Shown here piece by piece: positions 54,330 to 64,000 of a stretch of 64,000 nucleotides of DNA. The DNA comes from Berghia stephanieae (taxonomy: Eukaryota > Mollusca > Gastropoda > Nudibranchia > Aeolidiidae), in contig CM067448.1 in assembly GCA_034508935.3 (NCBI GenBank), positions 65,859,136-65,923,135 on the forward strand. The letters run 5' to 3'. How positions within the stretch are numbered: the stretch's first letter is position 1; each line of letters starts with the position of its first letter. Under the pieces are notes generated by a model, which was not told the DNA's origin, made no database searches, and worked only from the letters and a program-made list of their open reading frames with translations. The position numbers and the translations under genes were made by a program.

Positions 54330-55603
54330 ACAAAAGAAAAATCCCAAATCCAAAGACAAATAGGTTTGATACACTGTCCCTCACCTTTTCACGAACACTT
54401 TTGTGCTCGTCATAGATTGCGTCATCAGGCCCACCCTTGCTGAACACTTTCACATCAATGAGTTCTCCAGAGCAATGTTTGGGAAGAATGAAATCTGGAA
54501 CGCTTTCCGTGACAAGCTTCAAATAGTTCAGTCTGGTTGCCCATTCTATGAATCTAAAAAAAACATTATACAGTTAAATTGTGATGTGTGTGCGTGCGAG
54601 TGTTTGTGTTTGTGTACGTATGTGTGTGTACGCATGTGTGTGTTCATTTTTTCAGTAGAATGGGGTTTGGATTTTTTTAAAAATTAAATTCTTGTCACAT
54701 ATTTTGTTATGCTTTGAAGCCGTTATATTCATTCTTTTCTCCAATGTTAATTCTCAAAAATAAAACTATACGACTGAAATCGACTCAAAAGGGTGAGATT
54801 GCTTATTGCATTATTGTAATATTTATCATTCTAGCTCAAAATAATTAACAAGAGGCCTATGGTTCAATTTCCATTGAAGCAACAATTCTTTAAGATTTTC
54901 ATTTTGGCCTATGTGATGGGATAGAATACAATTTGAGAGGAAGAAAAGGAGAAAGTGAGATGAGAACTCTGTGAATTTGTAAGAACTGAATATTATCATG
55001 GCAAAAATATGTGCTTATGGGTGGTCTTCTTTAACAACAACAACAACGACGACGACGATGATGATAATGATAATAATGATAATAATAATGATGATGATGA
55101 TGATGATAATAATAATAATAATAAAAGACATGAATTATATGAAAGATTTCAACATTTTTTAATAATTGATAATTGAATGAAAGTTTTGTGTTCCTTTTCA
55201 CACAACACAAACCAGTCAGTAAAAAGAATTTTAAGAAAACATGAGCTGAGTGAGAAATTGGGTTAAACTAAAGATAAGCACCAACCATGAACTACATAGT
55301 CCTTTAGCTCAAATCAAATAGGCCGAAGACGAAAACCCTTTGATTTTGAACATTTAAACTAACAATGAAATGAACACGGAAACAAGAGTTGCACAACACG
55401 AATGTCATAGCATAGGTAGGTACCACCCTTTCAGATACTAATAAATGTGCTAATCTTTACCCTTCAGCTTTCCGAATTTCATCTGTATCACAGAATTTAA
55501 CCTTTAATTTTCCAAGAAAAGTATTGACTTCATCGGAGACCGCTGGGTTAACATGTTTTACTACTTCAGAAAAATCGAAAGTATCGCTGATGGAGGACGC
55601 CAT
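44068..55603 (-). CDS. RNA-ligase-like covalent nucleotidyltransferase, 479 aa
   Basis: Thirteen exons: 55603-55461, 54553-54385, 53936-53781, 51347-51209, 50179-50077, 49534-49439, 49227-49134, 48265-48188, 47533-47442, 46825-46726, 46089-46021, 45539-45445, 44173-44068. Every boundary is AG/GT and phases agree throughout. Motifs fit ATP-dependent RNA ligases: motif I KANGE with Lys169 as presumed AMP-acceptor; GIFEILSPEHQH (Glu252) like motif IIIa; EGEVFYFLD (334-342) like motif IV; GLLKKKTVWY with Lys352-354 like motif V. KKFTGGLGDDDD precedes motif I. Family: RNA ligase-like proteins of invertebrates, perhaps related to the amphioxus 5'-3' ligase; that link is from memory and unverified. 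An in-frame ATG at 55660 would add 19 residues; I chose 55603 because MASS starts the acidic conserved-looking part. Intron 3 carries LINE remains. Confidence 0.85.
44280..44435 (-). repeat. Family F with hammerhead-like core
   Basis: GGCTGCTAGAAGCTGTGGAC, AACAAAAATGAATAGAACAG on the left and CGGTTATATTCATTTTTGTT on the right. Minus strand centre: GGCTGAAGAAGGTTTTGAGC, CCGAAACGTTC. Lies in the last intron of the RNA-ligase-like gene. Confidence 0.75.
44590..44902 (-). mobile_element. SINE family B, full length, diverged
   Basis: GAGCATTTATATAGCCCAAT, CAAAGCGCTTTACAAGGGGT, CTGAGTATGGTGAGAGAATG, then head complement GACTCGAACCCTGGACCTTC and CACAAGATCACATAGTCGCA. Confidence 0.88.
46113..46146. 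repeat. Poly-G run
   Basis: Over 30 G in a row in intron 10 of the RNA-ligase-like gene, about 20 bp upstream of the exon at 46089-46021 in gene orientation. Length may be unreliable. Confidence 0.9.
46350..46617 (-). mobile_element. SINE family A, full length
   Basis: GTCCTTCGGAGCCATTAGGC through GCAAAGTACTTTCTACCAGG to the head complement TGGGATCGATCTCAGTCCCT, GAGTGCTCTACCAACTGAGC, TATTGGGACCC. Sense head: AGCTCAGTTGGTAGAGCACT. Confidence 0.92.
46981..47200 (+). mobile_element. SINE family G, full length
   Basis: Best copy: GGGGGCAGCGTGGCTCAGAG, GTACGGTCTTTGCTTCGTAC, CCGAAAGGTACCGAGTTCGA (B-box-like GAGTTCGAATC), ending GGGAATTTTATTATTTTAAT. It interrupts intron 9 of the RNA-ligase-like gene, antisense to it. 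A 3' fragment of SINE B follows at 47293-47340. Confidence 0.85.
48412..48550 (-). repeat. Family E copy
   Basis: GTTGCTGCTTGAAGGTCAAG, GGAAGCTTCAATTTAATTAA, CAGATAATGTGGAAGTTTCG, GGTTTCTCCTTTGTCAACAA. Minus strand: TTGACAAAGGAG, AAACCC, GAAAC. Confidence 0.75.
49558..49655 (-). mobile_element. SINE family B, tail fragment
   Basis: TTGAGCATTCATATAGCGCA, ATATCCACCGCACATACTC, AACAGCATCACTTAACATGT. Only the 3' third is kept; it lies next to exon 6 of the RNA-ligase-like gene. Confidence 0.75.
50569..50870 (+). mobile_element. SINE family H (tRNA-like head)
   Basis: CGCTGGTGACTCAGTGGTAC as A-box-like head, then ATTGTACTTGGGTAAATCAC, AATAGGCAGTATCGGATATT and AAAGGATGCGTAACAGGC, shared with 4640-4960. 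The B box is eroded. Confidence 0.55.
51690..52030 (+). mobile_element. LINE 3' end (CR1/L2-like C-terminus)
   Basis: About 51750-51860 can be read as PNVLNSLPLDVRNKIFSSET then LKNYLKPHLM, the typical (W)NSLPxxIR...FKxxLKxHL end of CR1/L2-group RTs. It is followed by a short 3' UTR ending GGCGCTATATAAATATATTA. The rest of the LINE is absent. Confidence 0.65.
52035..53205 (+). mobile_element. Second LINE reverse-transcriptase remnant
   Basis: Frame 1 (to 52307) carries GIDMSAAFDTIDRGKLLEIL; from 52291 frame 2 carries GPQGDSLSPILFTIYLEHAL, AYADDVDFI (catalytic DD), NCGTWALTKSEEEHLDAFHR and RWQLFGHILRRDK, ending at 53205. One base is missing near 52289-52291, where GxPQGDSLSP should continue. 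The N-terminal half of the element is absent. Clade not settled; the C-terminal style differs from the CR1-like copy at 27.9 kb. It is in intron 3 of the RNA-ligase-like gene, opposite to that gene. Confidence 0.8.
53325..53440 (-). repeat. Hairpin with clear hammerhead-like core
   Basis: Minus strand reads GTGCTGACGAAGGGTTTGTA then CCCGAAACGTCC: CTGACGA, a 4 bp GGGT/ACCC stem, then GAAA. The left flank has AACAATATAAAATACTAAC. Confidence 0.6.
54278..54330. repeat. (AC)n microsatellite
   Basis: CA repeats with a few AT interruptions just downstream of exon 2 of the RNA-ligase-like gene in gene orientation. Confidence 0.9.
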
Positions 55604-55786
55604 TGTTAAACAAATTGTAGTTGCAAGAGCTCTTATCCAGAAAGAGTTAAGAAAGTTCAATTGACTTTTAGTAAAAATTTAGAATGAATGAAGAAACAGT
55701 TCAATTGTAACATAATGAGTTAAATGTTGAATATATTTCGAAATAGATAACCAATAATCACAATAAAATGGGATACCAAAACAGAT

Positions 55787-55792
55787 TTTATT
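55787..55792 (-). promoter_or_regulatory. Poly(A) signal after the 48-codon ORF
   Basis: AATAAA on the minus strand, 64 bp beyond the TAA at 55856. It supports a separate transcript ending here. Confidence 0.55.
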
Positions 55793-55855
55793 GTTTAACA
55801 AAAATTTACATGCATTGCGCAAATCACAGACACCATAGATAAAACTTTATGCCAA

Positions 55856-56002
55856 TTACCAACCCGGCATTTCCTTGGCTAAGTTTTTAGTTTTTAGTTT
55901 TTCAATGGCGTCCTCCTCAGATGACTGAGGAGTAAAGAAACCGTAGCCAAAGTTACCGTAGTATTTTATACACTCGTCTGTCGTATCAAATTTGTTTACC
56001 AT
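55856..56002 (-). CDS. Short 48-residue ORF, unrecognised
   Basis: ATG at 56002, TAA at 55856-55858. The protein begins MVNKFDTTDECIKYYGNFGY, continues GFFTPQSSEEDAIEKLKTKN and ends LAKEMPGW. It is polar, with an aromatic Gly-rich patch (YYGNFGYGFF) and an amphipathic Lys/Glu helix, no signal peptide and no membrane segment. An AATAAA lies 64 bp downstream. Its ATG is 8 bp from the oppositely directed RABIF ATG, so its 5' UTR would run through RABIF exon 1 unless this is the last exon of a spliced gene. I do not recognise a family. Confidence 0.55.
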   Translation of the reverse strand: MVNKFDTTDECIKYYGNFGYGFFTPQSSEEDAIEKLKTKNLAKEMPGW

Positions 56003-56010
56003 AGTTTCAA

Positions 56011-59000
56011 ATGGCACAAAATGCAAATCAAGACGGGGATGGTGGTGAACCCACTCTCCTCAAACGATTGTCATCATCCGAGTTACTTTGTTTGTCAGAG
56101 GAAGATGGAAAGAATAAAACCCGAATAATTTGTAAACGATGTCCAAGTATTGTACTAACCCCTCTCCAAGCTACCCTAGTCAAAAAAGAGGTTTGAGCTT
56201 ACTGATATTATAAGTTGGTCTTCACTTTTCTTTTTTATATCATTTAATACATGCCAATGACAAGATGAACGTACAGTACAGTGAAAAACAATGTCTCTCA
56301 AGTAGAAGTAGAGAAATATTCACCTTCTACTTCTAAATGCCCAATGACCCAATGCCATGGCCATGATTCAGATTTATTGTAAATGTCCCACCCCCTTTTT
56401 TTCTTTTTATTTACCTTCTTTAAAATGTTACAAATTATAATATTCATCCGGCCTCCGCTCTTTCTTTTTATTGTTAAATGGTTTTTATTTTTTAAAATAA
56501 TTTTTTGAAACAAAACAAATCCAGGGGAAAACAATGAGGAGAGTAAACGGAAAGAAAGGAATATATATTATATCATATTAGAAACAGAGCAAATAGAGGT
56601 AATGAAGTAGAAATTAGATAAATTTTAAAAAATGAAAGAATAAAATAGATTGATAGATAATAATGAATTTACAATTATGAATAAGAGCATCAAGTGGCAG
56701 GACAGACTCACCACCACCGCAATGCTAGAGAGCACGATCTCCCTCAGTATGCAGCTCATACTCTGCCAGCAGCTCATACTCTGCCAGCAGCATTTGCAAT
56801 GGCTTATCAAGTACACAGGATGGACATTTATGGTGAGCTAGCTTCTGGATGTCGACCATCCAGCTCTGCATTTCTATGATGTCTGCAAACGAGTCATGAA
56901 ATTGTAAGGCATCAACTCAAACACATGGGAATCACTTGCTGACAACCGCAGTGGCTGGAGATATGTGGTGAGGGAGGGAGTCAAGAGAGGTGAGGAGAGG
57001 AGAGCAAGGAGGAAAGAGGCAGCAGTACCAAGCACTAAACACACAGTCAAACTATGTGTGCAGCAACTGCGGTAGAGACTGCCATGCAAGGATTGGGCTG
57101 CTGAAGAGACTAAAAACACACAGGACGCAAATCACCGTTTCTTGAGACAGAAGGATGCCTACACAAACAGAGAAGAAGAAAAACACATCTTTCTCAGAAA
57201 TATAGCAGAAGAACATAAAAAGAAAAATAAATTTAATTAAAAACCCTTGCTCAGACACAATTATTTAGAAAGGGAGAGGAGAAGAAAAAAAAACAAACAA
57301 TAGAAAATTATTATTTTTTAAAAGAACAACGGAACAAATAATAATAGAAATTAATAAATTAAACGAGAATCTGAAAAAAATCTAATAAAAATTCATTTAA
57401 TTTTAATATTCTTGTCTCAAAACAGTACAATATGAAAATTTAATTTTAACAAAATTTGACGAAAAAAAACCAACAAAACTAGCTGACTTGGAGCAAAAGA
57501 ATAGCTGATAGGATTGGAAATGTGGTCTAACCCACTCGACTTTATATCTACAAAGACTTCTGCATGACTTAAAAGTTCGTATTTGTGATGGATTATTTTC
57601 CACCAGTTGGGGGTAGAAATTTTGTTTCATTGTTTTGAGTGTTATTTTCATCTCTGATTCAGGTATCTATGTTATTGCATTTAGTTTTCTGCAAGTGCAG
57701 TGCAGGTTCAGATTTTTAAACCAAAACTGTAGAGGAAACTTGATTGGAAAATATTTTTTAAATTAAGAATTGATATGTGAGTGAGCAATGTAGGTACAGA
57801 AAACTGATTTTTCAAACCCAACAATGCTCAATTTAGTCACTTTTGCTTAAAAGAGTTTGCAATTCTGAGCATTTTGATACCAATATCATACATGTATCTC
57901 AATTTTTAAGGAAGATATGGTCATTTGAAAATTTGACAATTTCGTCGTCGCGACACCCTGCTTCAGCACCCAACTTCGGGGCTTCGTATTTAAAAAAGTA
58001 TCGGGCTCACAATGACAAAATTTCAACTGCTTAGAGTCTCAAGGAAATTAAACAACTCCAATTTTTTTCAGAACTCTAGCTCTTTATTTAATTACATTTT
58101 AAGCGCCACGAAAACGCAAAAAATGCATATTTCCCATAAATCGCCAAGGGAGACAAAAAATGTGTCCGTCGAGGCAGCCTCTGGTCGGCACGCCATTTTG
58201 CTCTCACTGACTGGGCTGTGCAACTCGTGTTTATTTACCAAAGTTAAATGCTGGGCGAATGCGGGCGATACTTATAATCGGTACGGCATCTCCATATTTT
58301 AAGAGAAAAATGGATGAGCTTTCCAGTAATGTAAAAATAGTCTGCTGAAATTTTGTGGAAATAAGTTTAATCTTCCTTTTTTGAGAAATTTTAAAAATAA
58401 AATCGCTTCCCTAAATAAACCAACAGTTATTTGGTATCGATCGAAACGTCAAGATCTTGTGCACATTTTAAACCAATTACTGATCCGATACCACCCATGG
58501 CCCGAATTCCCCAAGCTCTTCAAGATGACCGATCGCGAAAAGTTCGTTTTTTCCATCAGCGGGCGAGCCGATTAGTGACTTGTTTCAAAACCCACTTAAA
58601 TTATCTTTTTAAAAAAGCAGATAAATCATTTAGACACCATTTTAAAGGGATTTGAATAAGCTTTCGATTGATATAAATTTTATCCTTGTCATTTTGATAT
58701 TTAATGGAATACAACGAAGTAAAATTTATGTAAAACACATCGAAAATTGTCCGCCAGAGCGCATTAGCGGCAGTTTGCCGTACATACTAACATCCATGTT
58801 TCAGTTAAATATTATTTTAAAGTAAGGATTCATATATCAAGGTGGGAAATCATGTATTCAGGTCAAGAGAGTTTATTTTATTTGTTTTCTGTGCCATATT
58901 TGATCATGTATATAACATAATTGAATTGTAACAATGGATGTTGAAGTATTTTGCATCTCTTCAATGTATTTCAGTTCTTCCTACCAAATATGTACCAAAA

Positions 59001-59795
59001 AAATGAAGCCCAGCCTATGCAGGGGACGACATTGATAGACTACTGGCTAGTCACAGATATGATGGCGTTTGAAAATGTGGGATTTACGAAAACGGTACGT
59101 ATTTGGAGAAGTTCTGTAGTGTGTATCACTGTATGAAACGGATGGCGTTTTTTCTTGTATTTTTCTTTCTTGCTTTGCCTGGCACCTTTCATAAACTTAT
59201 TTAATTACTGTCTGATCAGAAAATACCTCGACTCCATTTGGAACTGATACCAGTCCCTTTTTGTGTAAGGAGAGCATTTTATAAGCTGAGCTGTCACTAT
59301 CAGGACCACCATTTATGAGTATAATTAACCCTCTACAGGCATATGATTCGACTCTTAGCATAGCATGCATGATATCCTGCTGAATTTGAATTTGACATCT
59401 ATTGAACGTTATGTCGTATTGGAACTATTCATTATAATCATAAGGTCCAATTTATTATGTGATTTATTATTATTATTATTTTCTCTCAAAAAAAGTTTCA
59501 AATTTATGTTTTTCTTTCCTCTTATCAATTCCATGACTGTATTCAAGGAGCCTAATTTGCCTCTTTTCTAATTTTAGCTTAGTCCTTGAAAAAGTTATAA
59601 ATAAAATGTATGGTTTCACTATCATTTAAAAAAAATTTTTTTTGGATAAAAGATGACATTTTTATTCCAATCCAGGTTGACGACATCAAGTATCTTATAT
59701 GTGCTGACTGTGAGGTCGGGCCCATCGGTTGGCATAGTATACACGACAAGACTGCGTATTTCATTGCTGTGGATCGGGTGAAGCACGACGGATAA
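56011..59795 (+). CDS. RABIF: RAB interacting factor / MSS4, 139 aa
   Basis: Three exons, all phase 0: 56011-56190, 58975-59094, 59676-59795 (TAA). MSS4 is a small zinc-binding protein that binds nucleotide-free exocytic Rab GTPases and acts as a chaperone or weak exchange factor. Zn ligands: Cys41/Cys44 (ICKRCPS) and Cys109/Cys112 (ICADCEVGPIGWH). Exon 2 has FFLPNMYQKN and DYWLVTDMMAFENVGFTKT; the last motif is close to the vertebrate FENVGFTKD loop that contacts Rab. Human is 123 aa; the excess is in the N-terminal leader. Intron 1 is about 2.8 kb. Upstream neighbours are the divergent short ORF and the RNA-ligase-like gene. No frame damage. Confidence 0.96.
56690..57130 (+). mobile_element. 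LINE 3'-end fossil in RABIF intron 1
   Basis: In different frames one reads IKWQDRLTTTAM, YGELASGCRPSS, then NTWESLADNRSGWRYVVREG and, after an in-frame stop, CKDWAAEETKN, where LINE proteins carry a CxxCGRxCHxRIGLxxH finger. This is the standard C-terminal tail of several RTE-like or related LINEs. Frames are broken and no RT core remains. Confidence 0.6.
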
Positions 59796-60037
59796 CTTTA
59801 GCTGCTGTGTGGAGATGTCGTATGAGTTTGAACATCTTGATGCTATACATACATAGTGTTCTAGTGTAAAGTACTATCTTATTGTCTTTGTTACCTATGA
59901 TGATGTTATGATTTGATTTGATTTGATTTGAGGGTAAATACTTTTGCTATGTCATCTTTGTAATGATTGATGTTATTATTATTGTTATCTTTGTTATCCT
60001 TTTATCATCTTTTATTGTTATTTTTATTAATATTATT

Positions 60038-60041
60038 GCTA

Positions 60042-60131
<90 letters not shown>
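60038..60131. repeat. (ATT)n microsatellite
   Basis: About 90 bp of ATT triplets within the probable RABIF 3' UTR. The poly-Ile and poly-Leu ORFs there are artefacts. Confidence 0.95.
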
Positions 60132-60132
<1 letters not shown>

Positions 60133-61383
60133 GACATTTTATTATCATAATCATGTCATATCTTTCCACATCAGGACTAGAGCGTCATATTGTATTTTTG
60201 TATTGATAAAATTGTGAAATGCTTTTTGAAAAACAAATCATGTTGATACCTGTCGCAATCAACTCTTACTTAAAAAGCAATCAACCAATTTATTTTGATG
60301 ATATATGCATATTGTTTCTATTGACTTTGGTAATGATGATGATTTGTTATCGTGTCATTTAATTGTTTATTTATTTATTAAAATGAATTTTGTCCATTTC
60401 TAGCGTTGAGGGAACAAAAACAATAACGTTTGTCGTAAATGTAATTATTTTCATCTTAGTAATTTTTTATTTTTTTTAATGATTGGATGTTGATATCTTG
60501 TTTTTGTTGATCGGTCGATTGTGATTTCTTTTATATTTGTACGAGTATTTTTTTATATTGAGTATGGAATATCTCCTGAACATGTGAGTTGTTTTGCTCT
60601 TTTGTTTTTTGTTTTTTTTAGACTTTTGTCTGTGTGATAGAGAAGGGGGGGGGGGGGGGGGGGTGGTTGATTGTGGGTTTTTGTTTTTTTTTTCAAACTG
60701 GGATGCATCAGGATTCATTTTCCAGTGTTATGAATGAATTTATCAAAGCTGACTAGGTGCACATTAAATAGACCAGCGATGTGATCTTTTCTCTTACACT
60801 CTACATCCTCATCATTATTGTTATTCCATTTTTTAGGTCACTTCTAATGTGGATCTGTTTTTTTTTTAATATATGAATAACACATGATCCCTGTCCCCAA
60901 CCGTGTTCTGATATATGCTCATGCAAGATTTTATCTATGATAAGACTTTGTGTGACAGGGTGTCACTCACAGAGGTTAAGTGTTATTTATGTGTAAAAAA
61001 AAAGGGACACAACAAAAGATTTCCTTCTATTTGCAATCTAAAGTTTTTCATATTTTTGACCATAGAAAGCAGGATAGATAAGTCGGATGAAATCGTTATT
61101 TGCCTTTGAAATGTTATACAAATTAGGCCATACTGCTCATTCATAATTTTTCAATTTATTTTTAAACGTGTTTTCATTCATTTCTTGGTTTTGTGATATT
61201 TAACGTGTGCAGTACAGTCACGTCTCTGTAATCTGGAAACTTATTTAAACCAAAAAAGCAAATAAGGGAGTTCTGTCTGGCTGCTTGGGAAGAAACAAGG
61301 GTCCACTTTGAAGAAGGAGAAGAACTGTGTAATCCAAATATGTTTAATTTCTGATGTGAATATAATATGGATACTTGAATTAA

Positions 61384-61660
61384 GGGGGTCCGTTGGTAGC
61401 TCAGTTGGTAGGGCACTCGCTTCAAACATAAAGGGACCAAAATCGATCTCGGGTGCAGTCGAGGATTTTTCTGACCGCCCTGTCCATCCAGCAGTGATTG
61501 GGTAGCTGGGTCTGTTCGATCTGGCAGAAAAGTACTTTGCGATAAACTAGCGTCCTATTTAAAGGGTAGCATGCAATTTCTATTGTCCGTTTCACGATTT
61601 AGAAACGAGGATAAACGCCAGATCCATGGGTCTCATGGCTCTGAAGAACTACTTTACATT
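61384..61660 (+). mobile_element. SINE family A, full length, sense
   Basis: tRNA-like head GGTAGCTCAGTTGGTAGGGC (A box) and AAATCGATCTCGGG (weak B box), then GGGTAGCTGGGTCTGTTCGA, AAGTACTTTGCGATAAACTA, TTTCTATTGTCCGTTTCACG, GGCTCTGAAGAAC. It gives the orientation for all family A copies. Confidence 0.9.
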
Positions 61661-63774
61661 TAATATAAAAGATGGACAGAGTAGGATGTGAAGTGTCTGT
61701 CTCAACAGAGCTGGAATCTATCTCCAGAGTACAATCCGTTTTGCAATCAACTTGATGTTGGTTAAGACAAAATATGACCGGGATGATTTGGGTTGGATTT
61801 GAACTGGTTGTCTGCGGAGCGAGATGATGTGATGTGCTAATGGTGAGATGTTATCATTTTATTCTTGAAAGTACAGTTCATACCAGTCAGATTATATTGG
61901 CATTTACAGATTTGTTGGGGACGAATTCATTCTCCAGATACAGGTTTTTCAAGCAAAATTCTGAAAAATATTAACACTCAAGGATAAGCATCCGACTAAG
62001 TTTTAATGTGATAATTCGAATGGACAAGGATGGGAATCTTTCTTTTCAGTAGAATATTTTATTTTTCTTTGAATTATGATTTTTTTCTCAATCGGTATAC
62101 ATCTTATTTTTTAAAAAATTTTTTGTCTGTGGAAGGTCAGGCGGTAACATGCTGCTTACGATTCTAGAACCTTGGCCAATTTCTTGAAACTGAACAGATT
62201 ACTCAGACGTGACTGTATTTGTCTTTTTTATTTATATGTAAAATGTCCATTTATATCTTTTTTTCATTTATATTTATTTTTCTATTTGTGATGAAACTGA
62301 ATTTCGATTTTCATATTTTTGTTACTTTGTTTACACCGATACTCTTCCTTACTTATATCCTGTTGTGTTGTATTCCGATTTCGTTGATTTGGTTTGATAT
62401 GCGTTTTATTACGTTGTTTTTGACATGTTTTTGAAGATGCCATCTGAAGCTACTGAATGTTCTTGAGTTTCATTTTGTTATATAACGTGTTGGAAAATTA
62501 CATTATAGAAATATATCAAATAATTTTTTATCTGATATTCACTGATATCAATTCATATGTTTTACTGGAATTTACATCTTCTATTCATTCTTTGATTTCC
62601 TTGTAATTGTATTTTAATTTTTTTCTTGGGCATTTTTACAATGAAAGATAATGGCAAGAAGTGTTAGACAATATCGTAGATTTCTCATTGTCAATATGTG
62701 GTTTAATGTTGTTGTTTTGTTTTATTTTAAATATTGTATCAATATTTTTTAACAGGGAACAAGCGTTTTTTCACATAAAATTTTGTCATTAGCTTTAAAT
62801 CAAGTTCAGACGACCCTATTTTTTGTATCTCTCTCTCTCTCTCTCTCATTTGATCAAATAAATAATTGTTGCATACAGTCATTACACACCCAAAATTTAG
62901 ATAATTCCGCTCACATACTCTCTCAAATGCACACATATATATTGAAGAAAGCAAGCGCTGAATTATGTCATCTTTTTGGCACAAAGAACTGAATTACATT
63001 GTCATTGACAACTCTTTTCTTTCTAGTTCAGAGGTTTTTTTTTGTGAGGCAATCGTGTTGTAAGGATGGTAAATACACAGACATTTAGAGCGTGAGAGAG
63101 GTGGATGAGATTAATGTTTTGCATTGGTTGTTCTTGCACGTTTGAAGTTCTCAGGATTGTTTTCTTGGAATGTAATATTTAATCAACTTATTGGAAACAA
63201 ATATTTTTTTGTTTGTTTGATTTTCTCTTGTTTTTTAAAATTATTTTAAGGAATGGTTGACTTTTGATAAGTTGTAATTTAAGCTGGTATTGATAGTAGC
63301 ATTTGTATGATTTACTTATATTATTATTGTCCATAAATTATAATGAAATATTCATGTAATTCTAGATGCATTTTTGAGATAGTCGTAGATCCCTTCAGGG
63401 TCGGGGACAGTTGATCCTGATTCGTCTGTCCTTTTTCAATGGCTTTGCATTTTTGTTCCAGACAGAAATAATTTATCTTTGCCCAGTCTCCTTATTTTGA
63501 TTTAGTTTATCTTTAATACTAGAGAGAGAGAGAGAGAACGATTACATTTAGTCTGCCGCATTGTGTACATTTCTGCTGGCATAGAAATAATCAGAAGAAA
63601 AAAATAGGTAAATAAATTGTAATGAGGATGAGCCGATTGGAGAATGATTTGGGCATTGTGGTTGTTTTGTGCCGTTGATTTTCTTATATTTTTTTTTACA
63701 AGGAGATCTCAATTATACTATCTTTAATATGTGAGTCCTTTTTGATTTTATCAAAGTGATGATAACATGTGTGA

Positions 63775-64000
63775 AATTGAACTTTTATATAGGGCAATAT
63801 CCACTAAACGTGCTCAAAGCGCTTACTAGGGGTCCCTGGTGAACAGCAACACTTAACAGTTAGGGCAGGACATGACTCCTGTTAGGCGATATTACATTTT
63901 TTTCTGACAGAGACAATGCTGTTGACGGACAGGTACTCTTTTTACACCTGATTACGGTGAGAGAATGTGAGTAAAGAGCCTTATCCAAGGACTCAACTAT
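63775..64000 (-). mobile_element. SINE family B, cut by the window edge
   Basis: From TTGAACTTTTATATAGGGCA through GCTGTTGACGGACAGGTACT to CAAGGACTCAACTAT at the last base. Confidence 0.9.

Larger units (their letters stand above)
59796..64000. other. RABIF 3' UTR and downstream sequence
   Basis: AT-rich, with an (ATT)n array, a G run at 60641-60662, SINE A at 61384 and SINE B at the end. No further exons recognised. Confidence 0.5.

Noticed and set aside
54205-54522. ORF with a Cys-Val repeat
   Set aside because: The first half is true exon 2 of the RNA-ligase-like gene; the rest reads past the donor into an (AC)n array.
61380-61450. Possible tRNA gene (AGCTCAGTTGGTAGGGC)
   Set aside because: Cannot close an acceptor stem, the B box is weak, and it heads a dispersed SINE A body; other copies exist at 23.1 and 46.4 kb.

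Overview
This is a low-GC, intron-rich animal nuclear DNA window. It has short exons with GT-AG introns and very large numbers of SINE-like retroposons, MITE-like palindromes and microsatellites. Gene content and repeat style suggest a marine invertebrate (echinoderm, hemichordate or lophotrochozoan type). The sequence alone does not settle the phylum.

Five protein-coding genes can be read exon by exon. (1) 448-6756, +: the last eight exons of a PEP-synthase-like enzyme with the swivelling phosphohistidine domain; its 5' part lies outside the window. (2) 30162-20889, -: a complete eight-exon gene for a 392-residue protein that joins Cys pairs, an F-box and a ubiquitin-conjugating (E2/UBC) domain lacking its catalytic cysteine. 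(3) 32138-39355, +: PSMD7/Rpn8 of the 26S proteasome, eight exons, divergent from gene 2, with a one-base frame break in exon 4. (4) 55603-44068, -: a thirteen-exon, 479-residue RNA-ligase-like nucleotidyltransferase with a KANGE nucleophile motif. (5) 56011-59795, +: RABIF/MSS4, three exons, 139 residues. Between genes 4 and 5 lies a 48-codon minus-strand ORF with its own AATAAA, its ATG only 8 bp from the RABIF ATG.

The rest is mobile-element sediment. Block 6.8-20.9 kb has no intact gene. It holds degenerate, repeatedly duplicated membrane-protein-like segments (14.4-20.4 kb) split by several copies of one ~520 bp retroposon (family C). At least four tRNA-headed SINE families (A, B, G, H), two AAAC-tailed retroposon families with a shared 3' end (C, D), two hairpin families carrying hammerhead-like cores (E, F), and several terminal-inverted-repeat elements are present. 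Two larger LINE reverse-transcriptase remnants sit inside introns of genes 2 and 4, both antisense to the host gene. Smaller LINE 3' ends lie at 31.6, 51.7 and 56.7 kb.

Best leads: the F-box plus dead-E2 fusion, the RNA ligase gene, the tiny ORF between it and RABIF, hammerhead-like motifs spread over several hairpin repeats, and the shared 3' end of families C and D. The PSMD7 frame break is most likely a sequence error. No CRISPR array, rRNA or canonical tRNA gene was seen.
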